This document shows positions 14,096 to 23,100 of a stretch of 64,000 nucleotides of DNA, one piece after another. The notes beneath the pieces are model-generated. The model made no database searches. It was not told the DNA's origin and saw only the letters and a program-made list of their open reading frames with translations. The stretch covers positions 310,001 to 374,000 of the forward strand of contig NZ_FNDS01000001.1 in NCBI RefSeq assembly GCF_900099785.1, in the 5' to 3' direction. The translations under genes and the position numbers were made by a program. The stretch is from Pseudomonas panipatensis. Lineage in GTDB: Bacteria; Pseudomonadota; Gammaproteobacteria; Pseudomonadales; Pseudomonadaceae. How positions within the stretch are numbered: position 1 is the first letter of the stretch; the number at the start of each line of letters is the position of its first letter.

Positions 14096-14172
14096 GCACT
14101 CATAGCTCAGCTGGATAGAGTACTCGGCTACGAACCGAGCGGTCGGAGGTTCGAATCCTCCTGAGTGCGCCA
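14096..14172 (+). tRNA. tRNA-Arg (ACG), copy 2
   Basis: Identical in sequence to the copy at 13916-13992, and a few flanking bases on each side match as well, indicating a recent duplication or gene conversion. Anticodon ACG at 14130-14132. Followed by a strong terminator. Confidence 0.97.
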
Positions 14173-14180
14173 TAAACTGA

Positions 14181-14213
14181 AAAGGGCCTGCAGAAATGCA
14201 GGCCCTTTTTCTT
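14181..14213 (+). terminator. Terminator of the tRNA-Arg transcript
   Basis: A 12-bp perfect stem AAAGGGCCTGCA / TGCAGGCCCTTT (14181-14192 and 14197-14208) with GAAA loop and a TTC tail. It may also end the minus-strand gene that stops at 14227. Confidence 0.9.
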
Positions 14214-14226
14214 TGCGCCGATTTTC

Positions 14227-14766
14227 TCAACGGCTGCCGCGCTTGGCTTTGCTGGCCTTGCCACGCACGCAGCCGAACTCGTCAAAACTCACGCTGCGAC
14301 TGCCTTGTCCGGGCTTGGCCTTGTATTGGTAGCGCACTTGGCTGTTGCTCTGGCTGATGCTGTCCGGCTTGCCGAAAGCGCTTTCCACGTCGGCGCGGGT
14401 CATGCCGGTCCTGATCCGGCCTTGGATGATGGCGGTGCGACGCTCGCTGTCGCTGAGCAGGTTGCCGCAGCCATCCTGGCGTTCACCCACAACGGTCAGC
14501 GCTGCTGCTGTGTCTTGCCGCGCTCTTGATCGCTGATCGTTTCGGGGCGGCTGGGAGGGGCGGGCAAGTGGAATCGGCTTGCCGCTGCCTGGCGTTGGAT
14601 TATGCACCTCCTGCTGGTTCTGTATGTGCTCTGGAGGGCAGCCGTACTGGCTGAAGGTCAGGTGACCATTTGCCGCCTCGCAGCGAAACAGCAGTGCCGC
14701 ATCGATTTCAGGGGTGAGGCCGATGATCAGTGTCAGGAGCAATTTCCGGTTGAGTGCATGATGCAT
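14227..14766 (-). CDS. Secreted DUF4124-like protein with BamE-like repeat
   Basis: A 179-residue protein of unknown function. It has a short N-terminal hydrophobic stretch (LLLTLIIGLTPEIDA) that looks like a signal peptide, then a DUF4124-like segment (LLFRCEAANGHLTFSQYGCP), a low-complexity proline/basic linker, and a C-terminal IRTGMTRADVESAFGKPDSI segment of the kind seen in SmpA/OmlA (BamE-like) domains. The start ATG has GGAGGA upstream. It stands alone between the tRNA terminator and the mgtE leader, transcribed against both. Probable periplasmic protein; role unknown. Confidence 0.75.
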   Translation of the reverse strand: MHHALNRKLLLTLIIGLTPEIDAALLFRCEAANGHLTFSQYGCPPEHIQNQQEVHNPTPGSGKPIPLARPSQPPRNDQRSRARQDTAAALTVVGERQDGCGNLLSDSERRTAIIQGRIRTGMTRADVESAFGKPDSISQSNSQVRYQYKAKPGQGSRSVSFDEFGCVRGKASKAKRGSR

Positions 14767-15085
14767 GTCCTGTCCTCCGTGACGGGCTGGGAACAGCTTA
14801 TCGGCGGCTGATCAGCGAAGCGTCCGGGTGTCCTGCGGGAACTTTCCGGCGTCTAGGCAATGAATGAGCTGACTTTGAACTTTGTCCCGCAAGCAATTGT
14901 TCTAGCCGCGATTTTGTAACGCGGAAGGTCTCTCGGAGTGTTATCATTTCGCGTATCTGCCCGATACGGGCGCATGGGCATAACACCATGGACTTACCCA
15001 GTAGTTACTCAGAACCTCGATTGCGTAATCACGACTTGACGTATTGATCCCCGGGCGCGTTCCGCCACTGGGGGTGGAGCGTGCT
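14767..15085 (+). promoter_or_regulatory. Structured region upstream of mgtE
   Basis: A non-coding gap of 319 bases between two divergent genes. It holds several inverted repeats on the mgtE side: CCGCG (14906-14910) with CGCGG (14920-14924); CGTATC (14952-14957) with GATACG (14963-14968); and, enclosing the latter, GTGTTAT (14938-14944) with ATAACAC (14980-14986). This may be a folded mRNA leader or a set of operators. I do not recognise a known Mg2+ riboswitch. Confidence 0.4.
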
Positions 15086-16528
15086 ATGACCGAAGTAGAA
15101 ACCAAAAAGCCGCAGGAAAGCCTGCAGGACCGCCTCAATCAGGTGGTCGAGCTGCTGCACAAGCACAAGCTGGTAGAAGACCTGGCGCACCGCCAGGAAG
15201 GCCAGCACCAGGATATCGTTGAGAACCTGGTACACCGGCAGAATCTCGCCGAGCTCCAGCGCAAGCTGGACGAGCTGCACCCCGCCGACATCGCCCACAT
15301 ACTCGAATCCCTTCCGCTGGATGACCGCCTGACGGTCTGGCAGTTGGTCAAGGCCGAGCGTGATGGCGACATCCTCCTCGAAGTTTCCGACGCTGTCCGG
15401 GAAACCCTGATCGCCGACATGGACGATCATGAGATTCTCGCCGCCGCCAAGGAAATGGACGCCGACGAACTCGCTGACCTGGCACCTGAGCTGCCGCGCG
15501 ATGTGGTTCACGAGTTGATGGAAAGCCTCGATGCGCAGCAGCGCGAGCGAGTGCGTTCGGCGTTGTCCTATGAAGAGGACGAGGTCGGTGCGCTGATGGA
15601 CTTCGAGATGGTCACCATCCGCGATGATGTCAGCCTGGAAGTTGTACTGCGTTACCTGCGTCGCCTGAAAGAGTTGCCGGGGCATACCGACAAGCTGTTC
15701 GTTGTCGACTACGACGGTATTCTCAAGGGGGTGCTGCCAATCAAGCGCCTGCTGGTCAATGATCCGGACAAGGAAGTGGCCGATGTCATGGCCAGCGATC
15801 CGGTGACCTTCCAGCCCGATCAGGATGGCTATGAGGCCGCACAGGCCTTCGAGCGCTACGATCTGATTTCCGCTCCGGTGGTGGATAAGAACGGCAAGCT
15901 GATTGGCCGCCTGACCATCGACGAGATGGTCGACCTCATTCGTGAGGAAAGCGAGAGCGAAGTGCTCAACATGGCTGGTTTGCGCGAGGAGGAGGACATC
16001 TTCGCGTCGGTCTGGAAATCGGTTCGCAACCGTTGGGCGTGGCTGGCTACCAACCTGGTCACCGCCTTTATCGCCTCGCGGGTGATCGGTCTGTTCGAAG
16101 GTTCCATCGAAAAGCTGGTAGCGCTGGCTGCGTTGATGCCCATCGTTGCCGGTATTGGCGGTAACTCCGGCAACCAGACCATCACCATGATTGTTCGAGC
16201 CATGGCGCTGGATCAGGTGCAAACCAGCAATGCGACGCGACTGCTGCGCAAGGAACTGGGTGTGGCGCTGGTCAACGGCCTGGTCTGGGGCGGGGTGATT
16301 GGTGTCATGGCCTTCTATTTGTACGGCAATTGGGAGCTTGGCGTGGTGATGACCGCGGCCATGACACTCAACTTGCTGTTATCTGCATTTGCCGGGGTGA
16401 TGATCCCGATGACGCTGCAGCGACTGGGGCGTGATCCGGCCATGGGATCCAGTGTGATGATTACCGCCATGACCGACAGCGGTGGCTTCTTCATCTTCCT
16501 GGGTTTGGCGACGCTGTTCTTGATGTAA
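15086..16528 (+). CDS. mgtE: Magnesium transporter MgtE
   Basis: MgtE-family Mg2+ channel of 480 residues. The N-terminal domain (about 1-130, HPADIAHILESLPLDDRL) and tandem CBS domains (about 140-270) form the cytosolic Mg2+ sensor. Five C-terminal membrane helices follow from about residue 310, with the family motif GIGGNSGNQT in the pore region and PMTLQRLGRDPAMGSS near the end. GGTGGAGC precedes the ATG. P. aeruginosa MgtE has the same length and is linked to type III secretion control. It is followed by two terminators. Confidence 0.95.
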   Translation: MTEVETKKPQESLQDRLNQVVELLHKHKLVEDLAHRQEGQHQDIVENLVHRQNLAELQRKLDELHPADIAHILESLPLDDRLTVWQLVKAERDGDILLEVSDAVRETLIADMDDHEILAAAKEMDADELADLAPELPRDVVHELMESLDAQQRERVRSALSYEEDEVGALMDFEMVTIRDDVSLEVVLRYLRRLKELPGHTDKLFVVDYDGILKGVLPIKRLLVNDPDKEVADVMASDPVTFQPDQDGYEAAQAFERYDLISAPVVDKNGKLIGRLTIDEMVDLIREESESEVLNMAGLREEEDIFASVWKSVRNRWAWLATNLVTAFIASRVIGLFEGSIEKLVALAALMPIVAGIGGNSGNQTITMIVRAMALDQVQTSNATRLLRKELGVALVNGLVWGGVIGVMAFYLYGNWELGVVMTAAMTLNLLLSAFAGVMIPMTLQRLGRDPAMGSSVMITAMTDSGGFFIFLGLATLFLM

Positions 16529-16545
16529 GGACAGGTTGCAGTGAG

Positions 16546-16574
16546 AAAACCGCCTTCGGGCGGTTTCTTGTTTT
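16546..16574 (+). terminator. Terminator after mgtE
   Basis: Stem AAACCGCC (16547-16554), TTCG loop, GGCGGTTT (16559-16566), then CTTGTTTT. A standard UUCG-capped terminator 18 bases past the mgtE stop. Confidence 0.85.
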
Positions 16575-16576
16575 CT

Positions 16577-16617
16577 GCGCATGAAAAAGCCGGCGAAGGG
16601 CCGGCTTTTTCATGCGC
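16577..16617. terminator. Bidirectional terminator between mgtE and amrZ
   Basis: An 18-bp perfect stem (16577-16594 with 16600-16617) contains A5 and T5 runs on either side of GCCGGC, so it works for both strands. It sits between the convergent mgtE and amrZ genes. Confidence 0.9.
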
Positions 16618-16626
16618 TGCATCATT

Positions 16627-16959
16627 TCAGGCGTCGTTCTGCGCCATTTCCGCGTCGTGGGCGATCAGCGCGATCAGGGCGTTCTGCTGACGGTGGGTCA
16701 GCTGACGGAAGCGCTGCAGCAGTTCCCGTTCATGCAGGCTGAGTTCGGGACTGTCCATGCGCAGGCTGAGATTGTCCTGCAGCCCACCTTCTTGCAGCAG
16801 ACTCTGCTCCAGGCGAGCGATGATCTCCGAGTTCATGCTGCGGTGTTGGCTGCGCGCGACTTCAGCGATGCGCTCTCGCATGCCTTCAGGAAGACGTACG
16901 ACGAATTTGTCCGCAGTGCGGCTGGAGTACGAGGGGGTTGCCTGTTTCAATGGGCGCAT
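16627..16959 (-). CDS. amrZ: Ribbon-helix-helix regulator AmrZ
   Basis: A 110-residue Arc/MetJ-like regulator. The sequence [19 protein letters not shown] and [18 protein letters not shown] matches what I recall of P. aeruginosa AmrZ. Residues about 15-60 form the ribbon-helix-helix DNA-binding domain ([10 protein letters not shown] beta strand, [14 protein letters not shown] helix) and the rest a tetramerisation tail. AmrZ activates alginate and twitching genes and represses fleQ and its own gene. fleQ is 45 kb away in this window. A candidate AmrZ-type site lies about 20 bases upstream of the start. Confidence 0.93.
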   Translation of the reverse strand: MRPLKQATPSYSSRTADKFVVRLPEGMRERIAEVARSQHRSMNSEIIARLEQSLLQEGGLQDNLSLRMDSPELSLHERELLQRFRQLTHRQQNALIALIAHDAEMAQNDA

Positions 16960-17388
16960 ACATTAAAACCTGTAAGTCAGGGAAAACGTTGCCAGGGTCT
17001 GGGTTCAGCAGCCTTCGACAGCGAAATCCGTTGGCCGTTCAGCGCAGAATCAGAGTTCTGGAAAATAACCAAAAACTTGACGTCAAATCTGCGGCGTAGT
17101 CTGTGTTGAATGAAGGCTAAATGCCAGCACCAATCGTCTGAAATGCGAGGGCTTAGACATAACTCTCTTTCGATTGGTTCGTAGCGCCTCAGGACACTCT
17201 CTTTCAGATTAGTCCAAGTCATGGGACTAAGCTGCCATTACGCCAGCATCTGACACTGATCGGGGAAGTCTCGTTCAGGGCGAGGATGATGACACAGCGC
17301 GGGAGCTTGTGCTGCGCTCGCATGGGGGCTCGCGGCCTGGGTATGATACGCCACGCCCGGCGAGTCTGGAGCCTGGGATTGAGAGAGC
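16960..17388. promoter_or_regulatory. amrZ-phnN divergent intergenic region
   Basis: 429 bases without a convincing gene. On the amrZ side, GGAAAACGTTGCCAG (16981-16995) resembles the GGCAAAACGCC-type AmrZ operator as I remember it. I could not find a clear AlgU promoter on the minus strand. Near phnN, TATGAT (17342-17347) could be a -10. An 81-codon minus-strand open frame here (16977-17222) has no ribosome site and was not called. Confidence 0.4.
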
Positions 17389-17940
17389 ATGGCAGGCAAA
17401 CTGATTTATCTGATGGGCCCTTCCGGCTCGGGAAAGGACAGTCTGTTACAGGCGGCCGCCGCGCCGCTGGCGGCGCGTGGTTGCCGGATTGTGCGACGGG
17501 TCATCACGCGCTCGGCCGAAGCGCTGGGCGAGGATGCCGAAGCGGTTTCCCGGGAGGTGTTCGACGCGCTCGAGCGTAGCGGCGCCTTTGCCATGAGCTG
17601 GCGCGCCAACGGTCTGTGCTACGGCATCCCCCGGCACATCGATGATTGGTTGGCCGAGGGGCACGCGGTACTGCTCAATGGGTCGCGTGCTTACCTGGCG
17701 GAGGCGCGGCGGCGTTACCCGGGGCTGCTCGCGGTGCTGTTGCAGGTGGCGCCGGATGCACTGCGTAAACGCTTGACCGCGCGTGGCCGCGAGAATCCAA
17801 CGGAAATCGAGGCGCGCCTGGCGCGTAACGCCACCTTCGCCGAAGGCCTGCAGGGGCCACTGAGGATTCTCGACAATTCCGCCGCGCTGACGGACAGCGT
17901 GCAGCATTTGCTCAAGCTGTTGGACGACGCCGGCCACTAG
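17389..17940 (+). CDS. phnN: Ribose 1,5-bisphosphate phosphokinase PhnN
   Basis: A 183-residue P-loop kinase of the PhnN/guanylate-kinase-like family that turns ribose 1,5-bisphosphate into PRPP, the last step of the C-P lyase route. The Walker A motif GPSGSGKDS starts at residue 10. VRRVITRSA, SWRANGLCYGIP and LNGSRAYL are typical of PhnN. No other C-P lyase genes are nearby, so it is either a remnant of a phn cluster or acts alone in PRPP supply. In P. aeruginosa, from memory, the phn cluster with phnN sits beside amrZ, which explains this neighbour. Confidence 0.9.
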   Translation: MAGKLIYLMGPSGSGKDSLLQAAAAPLAARGCRIVRRVITRSAEALGEDAEAVSREVFDALERSGAFAMSWRANGLCYGIPRHIDDWLAEGHAVLLNGSRAYLAEARRRYPGLLAVLLQVAPDALRKRLTARGRENPTEIEARLARNATFAEGLQGPLRILDNSAALTDSVQHLLKLLDDAGH

Positions 17941-18084
17941 GGGCTAGCACTGAGCGAGCGCCAATCGCGGACGGTTTCCGCACTTCGGTGAAATATCGTT
18001 TCTCTCCCGGCAGTGGCATGACAAATCCGTCGACGCTGGTTAACATGCCGACCCGGTCCCGGCTGGCGCCGTGGGCCGACGCGC

Positions 18085-18159
18085 GTCCCCATAGTTCAAT
18101 GGATAGAATAAGCCCCTCCTAAGGGCTAGATACTGGTTCGAATCCAGTTGGGGACGCCA
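18085..18159 (+). tRNA. tRNA-Arg (CCU)
   Basis: 75-base tRNA. Acceptor GTCCCCA pairs with TGGGGAC, discriminator G, encoded CCA. Anticodon arm AGCCC-CTCCTAA-GGGCT gives CCT at 18118-18120, reading the rare AGG codon. Such genes are frequent integration sites, but no integrase or att-like duplication follows. Confidence 0.97.
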
Positions 18160-18214
18160 TCTTCTCTCGCCCATCCCTCTCCTCATTCTCCTCGCGCTCA
18201 GCCGTTGCCCATGC

Positions 18215-19282
18215 CTAGGCGGCGTAGGTGTACCTGTTCTTGCCGTTGCGCTTGGATACGTAGAGCGCCTTGTCGGCCTTGATCAACGCTTGGCTGAGAC
18301 CATCGCCAGGGGCGATCTGCGCCAGGCCGATGCTGATCGTCACCGGATGATCCGAGGGCGCCTCGCGAACCTGTCGGCAGAGTGCCTCGACCCGCCCCTC
18401 GGCTTCCTGCCGCGAAAGCCCCTGCAGATAGATGCCGAATTCCTCACCACCCAGGCGCGCGTACTGTTGATCGGCCATGACTTGGCGGATCTGCGTGGCG
18501 ACGTGCTTGAGCACTTCGTCGCCAATATCGTGGCCGAAGCGGTCGTTGACCTTCTTGAAGTCATCGATGTCGATCATCGCTAGGAAGCACGGCGGTTCGC
18601 CGGCCGTTCGCATGAGCTGCTCGACGCGGCTGATGAAGGCACGGCGATTGGGGATTTCGGTCAGCGCGTCCATATAGGCCTGCCCCAGCAGCAGGTGCGC
18701 CATGGCGAAGTTGTGCAGTTTGGCGCGGCTGTGGTGCAGGTAGGCGTACAGCGTGAGGCCGACGATGAACAGCCAGTAGCCGAGGATCAGCGTGGTGTGC
18801 AAAGCGCCGTCCGCTGTACTGGGGATTGGAAACAGCAGGCTGCAGACCAGCGCTGTCACAGCGAACATGGCCGGTCTGTTCAGCGGCATCACGGTCGCGC
18901 CGTAGAGCATGGTGGAGCCGGCCAGCGTCAGCCAGGCCGGCTGCAGGGCCTGGGGGATGCCGGCGATGACCAGACGCAGGCCGATGCAGTAGCAGGCCAC
19001 GAACAGCAGGTTGAGCAGGTAGAAGTGGCGGGCCTCGGCAATGAACTGCAGGGCGCCGAGCAGGGCGTACAGCAGGACCAGGAACAGCACCGAGGCGATG
19101 CTGAAGCCTTGGTTGCCTTCGAAGCTGACGATCAGGTCGAAGAGGAACCAGATGCCGATGCTGGCCGCATAGGTGAGCAGGCAGAACGAGTGCAGGCGTT
19201 CGTAATCGTGCTGCAGGAATTCACGGTGCAGTGCGGCTGTCACTGGCCGTTGCAGGATCTCGCGCTCGATGCTCTTGAACAT
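18215..19282 (-). CDS. Membrane diguanylate cyclase (GGDEF) of the NGR-like operon
   Basis: A 355-residue protein with about six membrane segments between residues 30 and 190, then a GGDEF domain (about 200-355). The catalytic motif is intact (RLGGEEFGIYL), with the upstream IDIDDFKKVND and YMDALTEIPNRRAF motifs, so it should make c-di-GMP from two GTP. The usual RxxD inhibitory I-site before GGEEF is absent (the sequence is VMADQQYARL), suggesting no product inhibition. It is last in the wecB-nfrB-nfrA-DUF4434 operon, 40 bases after the preceding stop, and probably activates NfrB locally. Confidence 0.9.
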   Translation of the reverse strand: MFKSIEREILQRPVTAALHREFLQHDYERLHSFCLLTYAASIGIWFLFDLIVSFEGNQGFSIASVLFLVLLYALLGALQFIAEARHFYLLNLLFVACYCIGLRLVIAGIPQALQPAWLTLAGSTMLYGATVMPLNRPAMFAVTALVCSLLFPIPSTADGALHTTLILGYWLFIVGLTLYAYLHHSRAKLHNFAMAHLLLGQAYMDALTEIPNRRAFISRVEQLMRTAGEPPCFLAMIDIDDFKKVNDRFGHDIGDEVLKHVATQIRQVMADQQYARLGGEEFGIYLQGLSRQEAEGRVEALCRQVREAPSDHPVTISIGLAQIAPGDGLSQALIKADKALYVSKRNGKNRYTYAA

Positions 19283-19322
19283 GGGGGTGGGGACCCTGTT
19301 CCGGGTTGCGACCGAAGAAGCG

Positions 19323-20195
19323 TCAATCGAGTTTTTCCGCCTTGCCCTGTGGCGTACTCAGCAGTGCCTTGGCCCAGGGACGGTAACGCAGTTCGAACAC
19401 CGCTCGTTCATGGCAGTCCGCGCTGGCGCTCGGCAGAGGCGCCGGCTCGGCCCGGAACGCCTGGTCCTGGCTGTTGGTCTGGCGGAAGGCTTCGTGGACG
19501 ATGCCGACGCGGCACGGCAGGGCGCTGGCGTAGGCCTGACGTACCCTGGCCGGCAGGCTGCCGGTGCCGGCGCCGTCCTGCCACCAGACGTGCACGCCGA
19601 GGCCGGCGATCTGTTGCAGCCAGCCGGCGTACGCATCCGGCGCCAGACGCCCGGTGCTGAAGGCACTGAGCTGCAGGGGCGCATCGAGTTGGCGGGCGAA
19701 GTCCTGCAGTTGGCGTTGCAGGGTTTGCCGGCGGGCCGGGTCGAGGAAGTGCAGATCGTCCAGCTCCATGGGCAGGTACCAGGCGCTCGATGGCAACTGC
19801 CAATCGCGGCGCAGGATGCGCTGCTGGGTCAGCGAGCGGCCCAGTTGGTATTGCCAGTAGCTTTCCAGGCCGGGGCCATCCAGTTCGTTCAGGCGCTGGT
19901 AGTAGGCCGGGTCCATGTACAACCCCATGACGATCTGCAGACCGCTGTCGTGCGCCTGGCGCAGGGCGCTGGCGAGCCAGCCGCCGGGGCCGCCGAACTG
20001 CTCGTTGCCGTAGGCGCTCCATTGCACGATGAGGGTGCGCACGCCCTGCGCCGCGCTGGCCTGCCAGAGTTGCCGCCACTGCGCCTGGCTCAGCGCGCCA
20101 TCGGCGTTCAGCGGTTGGTAGAACAGTCGCTCTTCGGCGTGCAGCGAGAGGCTGAAGCCGGTGAGCAGACAGAGAATCAGCAGCAGGCGGCGCAT
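19323..20195 (-). CDS. Periplasmic DUF4434 protein (YbcH-like)
   Basis: A 290-residue protein with a cleavable signal peptide (MRRLLLILCLLTGFSLSLHA) and a DUF4434-type domain resembling TIM-barrel glycoside hydrolases: RTLIVQWSAYGNEQFGG, IVMGLYMDPAYYQRL, WYLPMELDDLHFL (possible acidic catalytic residues in MELDD) and LGVHVWWQDGAG. E. coli YbcH, encoded beside nfrA/nfrB, is the analogue I know. The start ATG shares its A with the last base of the nfrA TGA stop (TGATG). A longer upstream reading frame overlaps nfrA and is rejected. Likely trims or modifies the exported glycan; this is inference. Confidence 0.82.
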   Translation of the reverse strand: MRRLLLILCLLTGFSLSLHAEERLFYQPLNADGALSQAQWRQLWQASAAQGVRTLIVQWSAYGNEQFGGPGGWLASALRQAHDSGLQIVMGLYMDPAYYQRLNELDGPGLESYWQYQLGRSLTQQRILRRDWQLPSSAWYLPMELDDLHFLDPARRQTLQRQLQDFARQLDAPLQLSAFSTGRLAPDAYAGWLQQIAGLGVHVWWQDGAGTGSLPARVRQAYASALPCRVGIVHEAFRQTNSQDQAFRAEPAPLPSASADCHERAVFELRYRPWAKALLSTPQGKAEKLD

Positions 20196-23100
20196 CAGAA
20201 GTTCACCTCCATTCCCAGCAACCAGCCATTGGCCTGTTCGTACAGGTTGCCGGCCATGCCGAACTGGTACTCGGTGCGCACCCTGATGTTGGCGCGATAG
20301 GCGTTGTAGCGGTCGTCGCCGTACCAGAGTTGCCAGCGCAGGCCGACGCCGCTGCGCAGATCCTGGCGCCACAGGTTGTTCGGGTCCTGTGCGGAGAATT
20401 CGCCGAAGGCATAGGGCATCAGGGTCTGCGGCGAACGCGTGGGCAGTTTCCAGACGTGTCCCTGCTGGTAACGGGACGTCCACTGGTGGTCGCCGGCGTG
20501 AGTCCACCAGGCGGCATCCAGGTAGAGGAAGCGTTCGTTCCATTGGCTTTCGTCGACGCGCCAATCGTTGCGGTATTCGCCCTGGTCGAAGAACGAGGCG
20601 GTGGCGCGCAGGAGGAAGTCGTTGGCGGTGTGTCCGTCGTTTCGGTGGTCGCGTGCCGCCTGGTTGACCTGGCTCGGGGACAGCAGGTCGAGCAGGTGCA
20701 GGCCGGAGAAGTCGTTCTCGTCGAGGCTGTTCTGCCGGTACAGCTCGCCGTAGAGGTTGAGGTTGGCCGCACCGAAGGGCTTGTAGCGCAGGCCGACGCC
20801 GGTGGCGAAGAAGCGTCCATAACGATCGCGGCCTTCGTTGCCCATCAGCGCGCGGCCATAGAGCGACAGGCTGCTGCCGTTGCGCGTTGGCTCATCGCCC
20901 AGGGCGTGGTCCCAGATGGCCATCTGCACGTTCTGCGAAGCGGCGCGCCGGTGCTGCCCGCTGCTGCCATCGTCGCGGATGAAGTCGTTGGTCGAGGTGC
21001 CGGCCGGTGACCAGGTACTGGCCAGGGTCAGGTTGTCGCGCTGCGATAGCACCTGGTGGGCGCGGCGTTGGCGGAAACGCCGGGCTTCCAGGCTGCCGTA
21101 CTCATCGTCACCCGCCACGGGGGCTTGCTCCAGGTCGATCACTCGGCGCAGTTCCTCACGCGCCTTGGCGCTGTCTTCGATTTCGTCGTAGCGCCAGGCC
21201 AGGGTTTCGCCCAGGCGGTAGTCCTCCGGGTAATCCCGGCTCGCGCGCTGCAGGTAGGGAATCGCTTGGCGGCGCTGCGCCGGGCTGTCCGCCCCGGCCA
21301 GGCGCATGCCGTAGTCGGCGCGATAGCGCGGATTGTCTGGCTCGCGGCGTAGCGCTTCGGCCAGCCAGGCGCTGCTCTGTGCGCTGTCTCCGGCGCTCTG
21401 CGCGGTGCCCGCGGCGGCATAGAAGTGTTGCGCGCCCGGGTCGTGTCGCAGCGCTTCGCGTTGCCGGCGCAGGGCTTCGGTGAAGTCCTGGCGCGCGGCG
21501 GCGATGCTGGCGCCGAGTTGCCAGTCATCGGCGGACTGGCGTTCGGCGGACTGCCAGAAATGCTCGGCACCTGGATTGTCGCCGGCCGCCAGGGCATCGC
21601 GTGCCGCGGTCAGGCGGGCCGGACGGTCCAACTGCTGGTCCGGCACGCTGCGCCAGATGCGTAGCGCCCCGTCGGGGTCGCCGGCGGCGTCCAGGGCATA
21701 AGCCAGGGGCAGGGCGCTGGCCTGGTCGCCCTTGGCCAGCGCCGCCTGGTAGTAGACCACCGCGCTGCCGGGGTGGCTGGGCATGGCGCAGCGTCCCAGG
21801 GCGCGCAGTTCGCCGGCGCTGTCAGGCCCATCGCCGACCTGTCGCTGGACGATGTCGCAATGCCCGGACTCGGCGAGGCGGGCCAGCAGTTGGCCACGGC
21901 TGTTCGCGTCCGCGCGGGCCAGCAGGCGTTGCAGGCGCGCGACCTCCAGTGGCGCGCCTTCGCGGGTATAGAGATCGGCCAGGCGTTGCAGAAGGGGGGC
22001 GGGAAGCGTGCCCGGGTGGCGGTCGAAGGCCTGTTCCAGCAGTTCGCGGGCGTGGGCTTCGCGGCCACTCTCCAGGGCCAGGTAGCTGGCCTGGTCCAAA
22101 GCTCGCAGATCGCCGGTCTGGCGATAGAAGCGTTCCCAGAGGTCGGCGGCCTCGGCTTTGCGCCCGCTGGCCTGGAGCAGTTCGGCGCGCTTGCGCAGCA
22201 CGGCCGGTGTTTGCGCCTGGCTGGCGAGCCAGGCCTGGGCCTGGGCGCTCTTGCCTTCGGCCAGCCAGGCTTCGACCAGGCGCTCGCGGCGGGCGCTGTC
22301 CCAGGGTTCGGCCAGGCGCGTGCTGCTCAGCAGGTCGCTGGCCTGCAGGCGCTGGGCCAGGACCAGCCAGGCCTGGGGATTTTCCTCGGGGCGGCATTGA
22401 CGCAGTTGCTGCACGGCGGCCTGGTGATCGCGGCTGGACAGCCAGTCGACGGTTTCCAGGCAGGGTCGTTGCAGTTCGTTGCTCAGGCGTTGCGTCAGGA
22501 CGCTGTCGTCGCTCTGCCTGGCCAGCTCCCATAGCCGCTGGCGCTGCGCCGGCTCGGCCTGGTCGGCGGCCGGCAATGACTGTAGCCAGCGCAGGGCCAT
22601 GTGCTGGTCGCCGCTGGCGATGGCGCGTTCGGCCAGGGCCAGGCGGGCCTGGCGCGCCGCGGCGGGGCTGGGTGCCTGCCCGAGCAGGGCTTGCAGTGGG
22701 GCTTCGTCAAGGCGTTGGGCATAGGCGTTGGCCAGTCGTTGCCAGTCTTCGGCGGAAAGCTGCCGGCTGGCCGCCAACGGCGCGAGCTGGTCGATGGTGC
22801 TGTCCCAGTCACGCAATTGCTCGGCCCAGTTGGCGCGCGCTTCGCGCAATACGCGGTCGTCGCCGTCGGGCGGCAGTTGGCTGAGCCATTGCAGCGCGCC
22901 GGCCGGGCCAGCGGTCTTGGCCAGCCTCAGGCTGTAGGCCTGCCAGAGGCGCACGCGCTGGTTGGCGTCGCTGTGGGCCATCCAGTCTTCCACCTGCCGA
23001 GGGGCCGGCGGGTCCTGCTCGATCCAGTCCAGGCGCAGCTCCAGCAGGGCGCGCCGCTGTTCAACGCTGTCGTCCTGGGCGCGGGCCTCGCGCTCGGCAT

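Noticed and set aside
16977-17222. 81-codon minus-strand open frame upstream of amrZ
   Set aside because: No ribosome binding site, no recognisable domain, and it covers the expected amrZ promoter.
18085-18214. Possible genomic-island insertion at tRNA-Arg (CCU)
   Set aside because: No integrase gene follows, no second copy of the tRNA 3' end was seen, and the next gene belongs to the NGR-like operon with ordinary base composition.
19323-20564. Longer start for the DUF4434 gene (413 codons)
   Set aside because: The extra 123 codons overlap nfrA out of frame, and the TGATG joint with a signal peptide marks the start at 20195.
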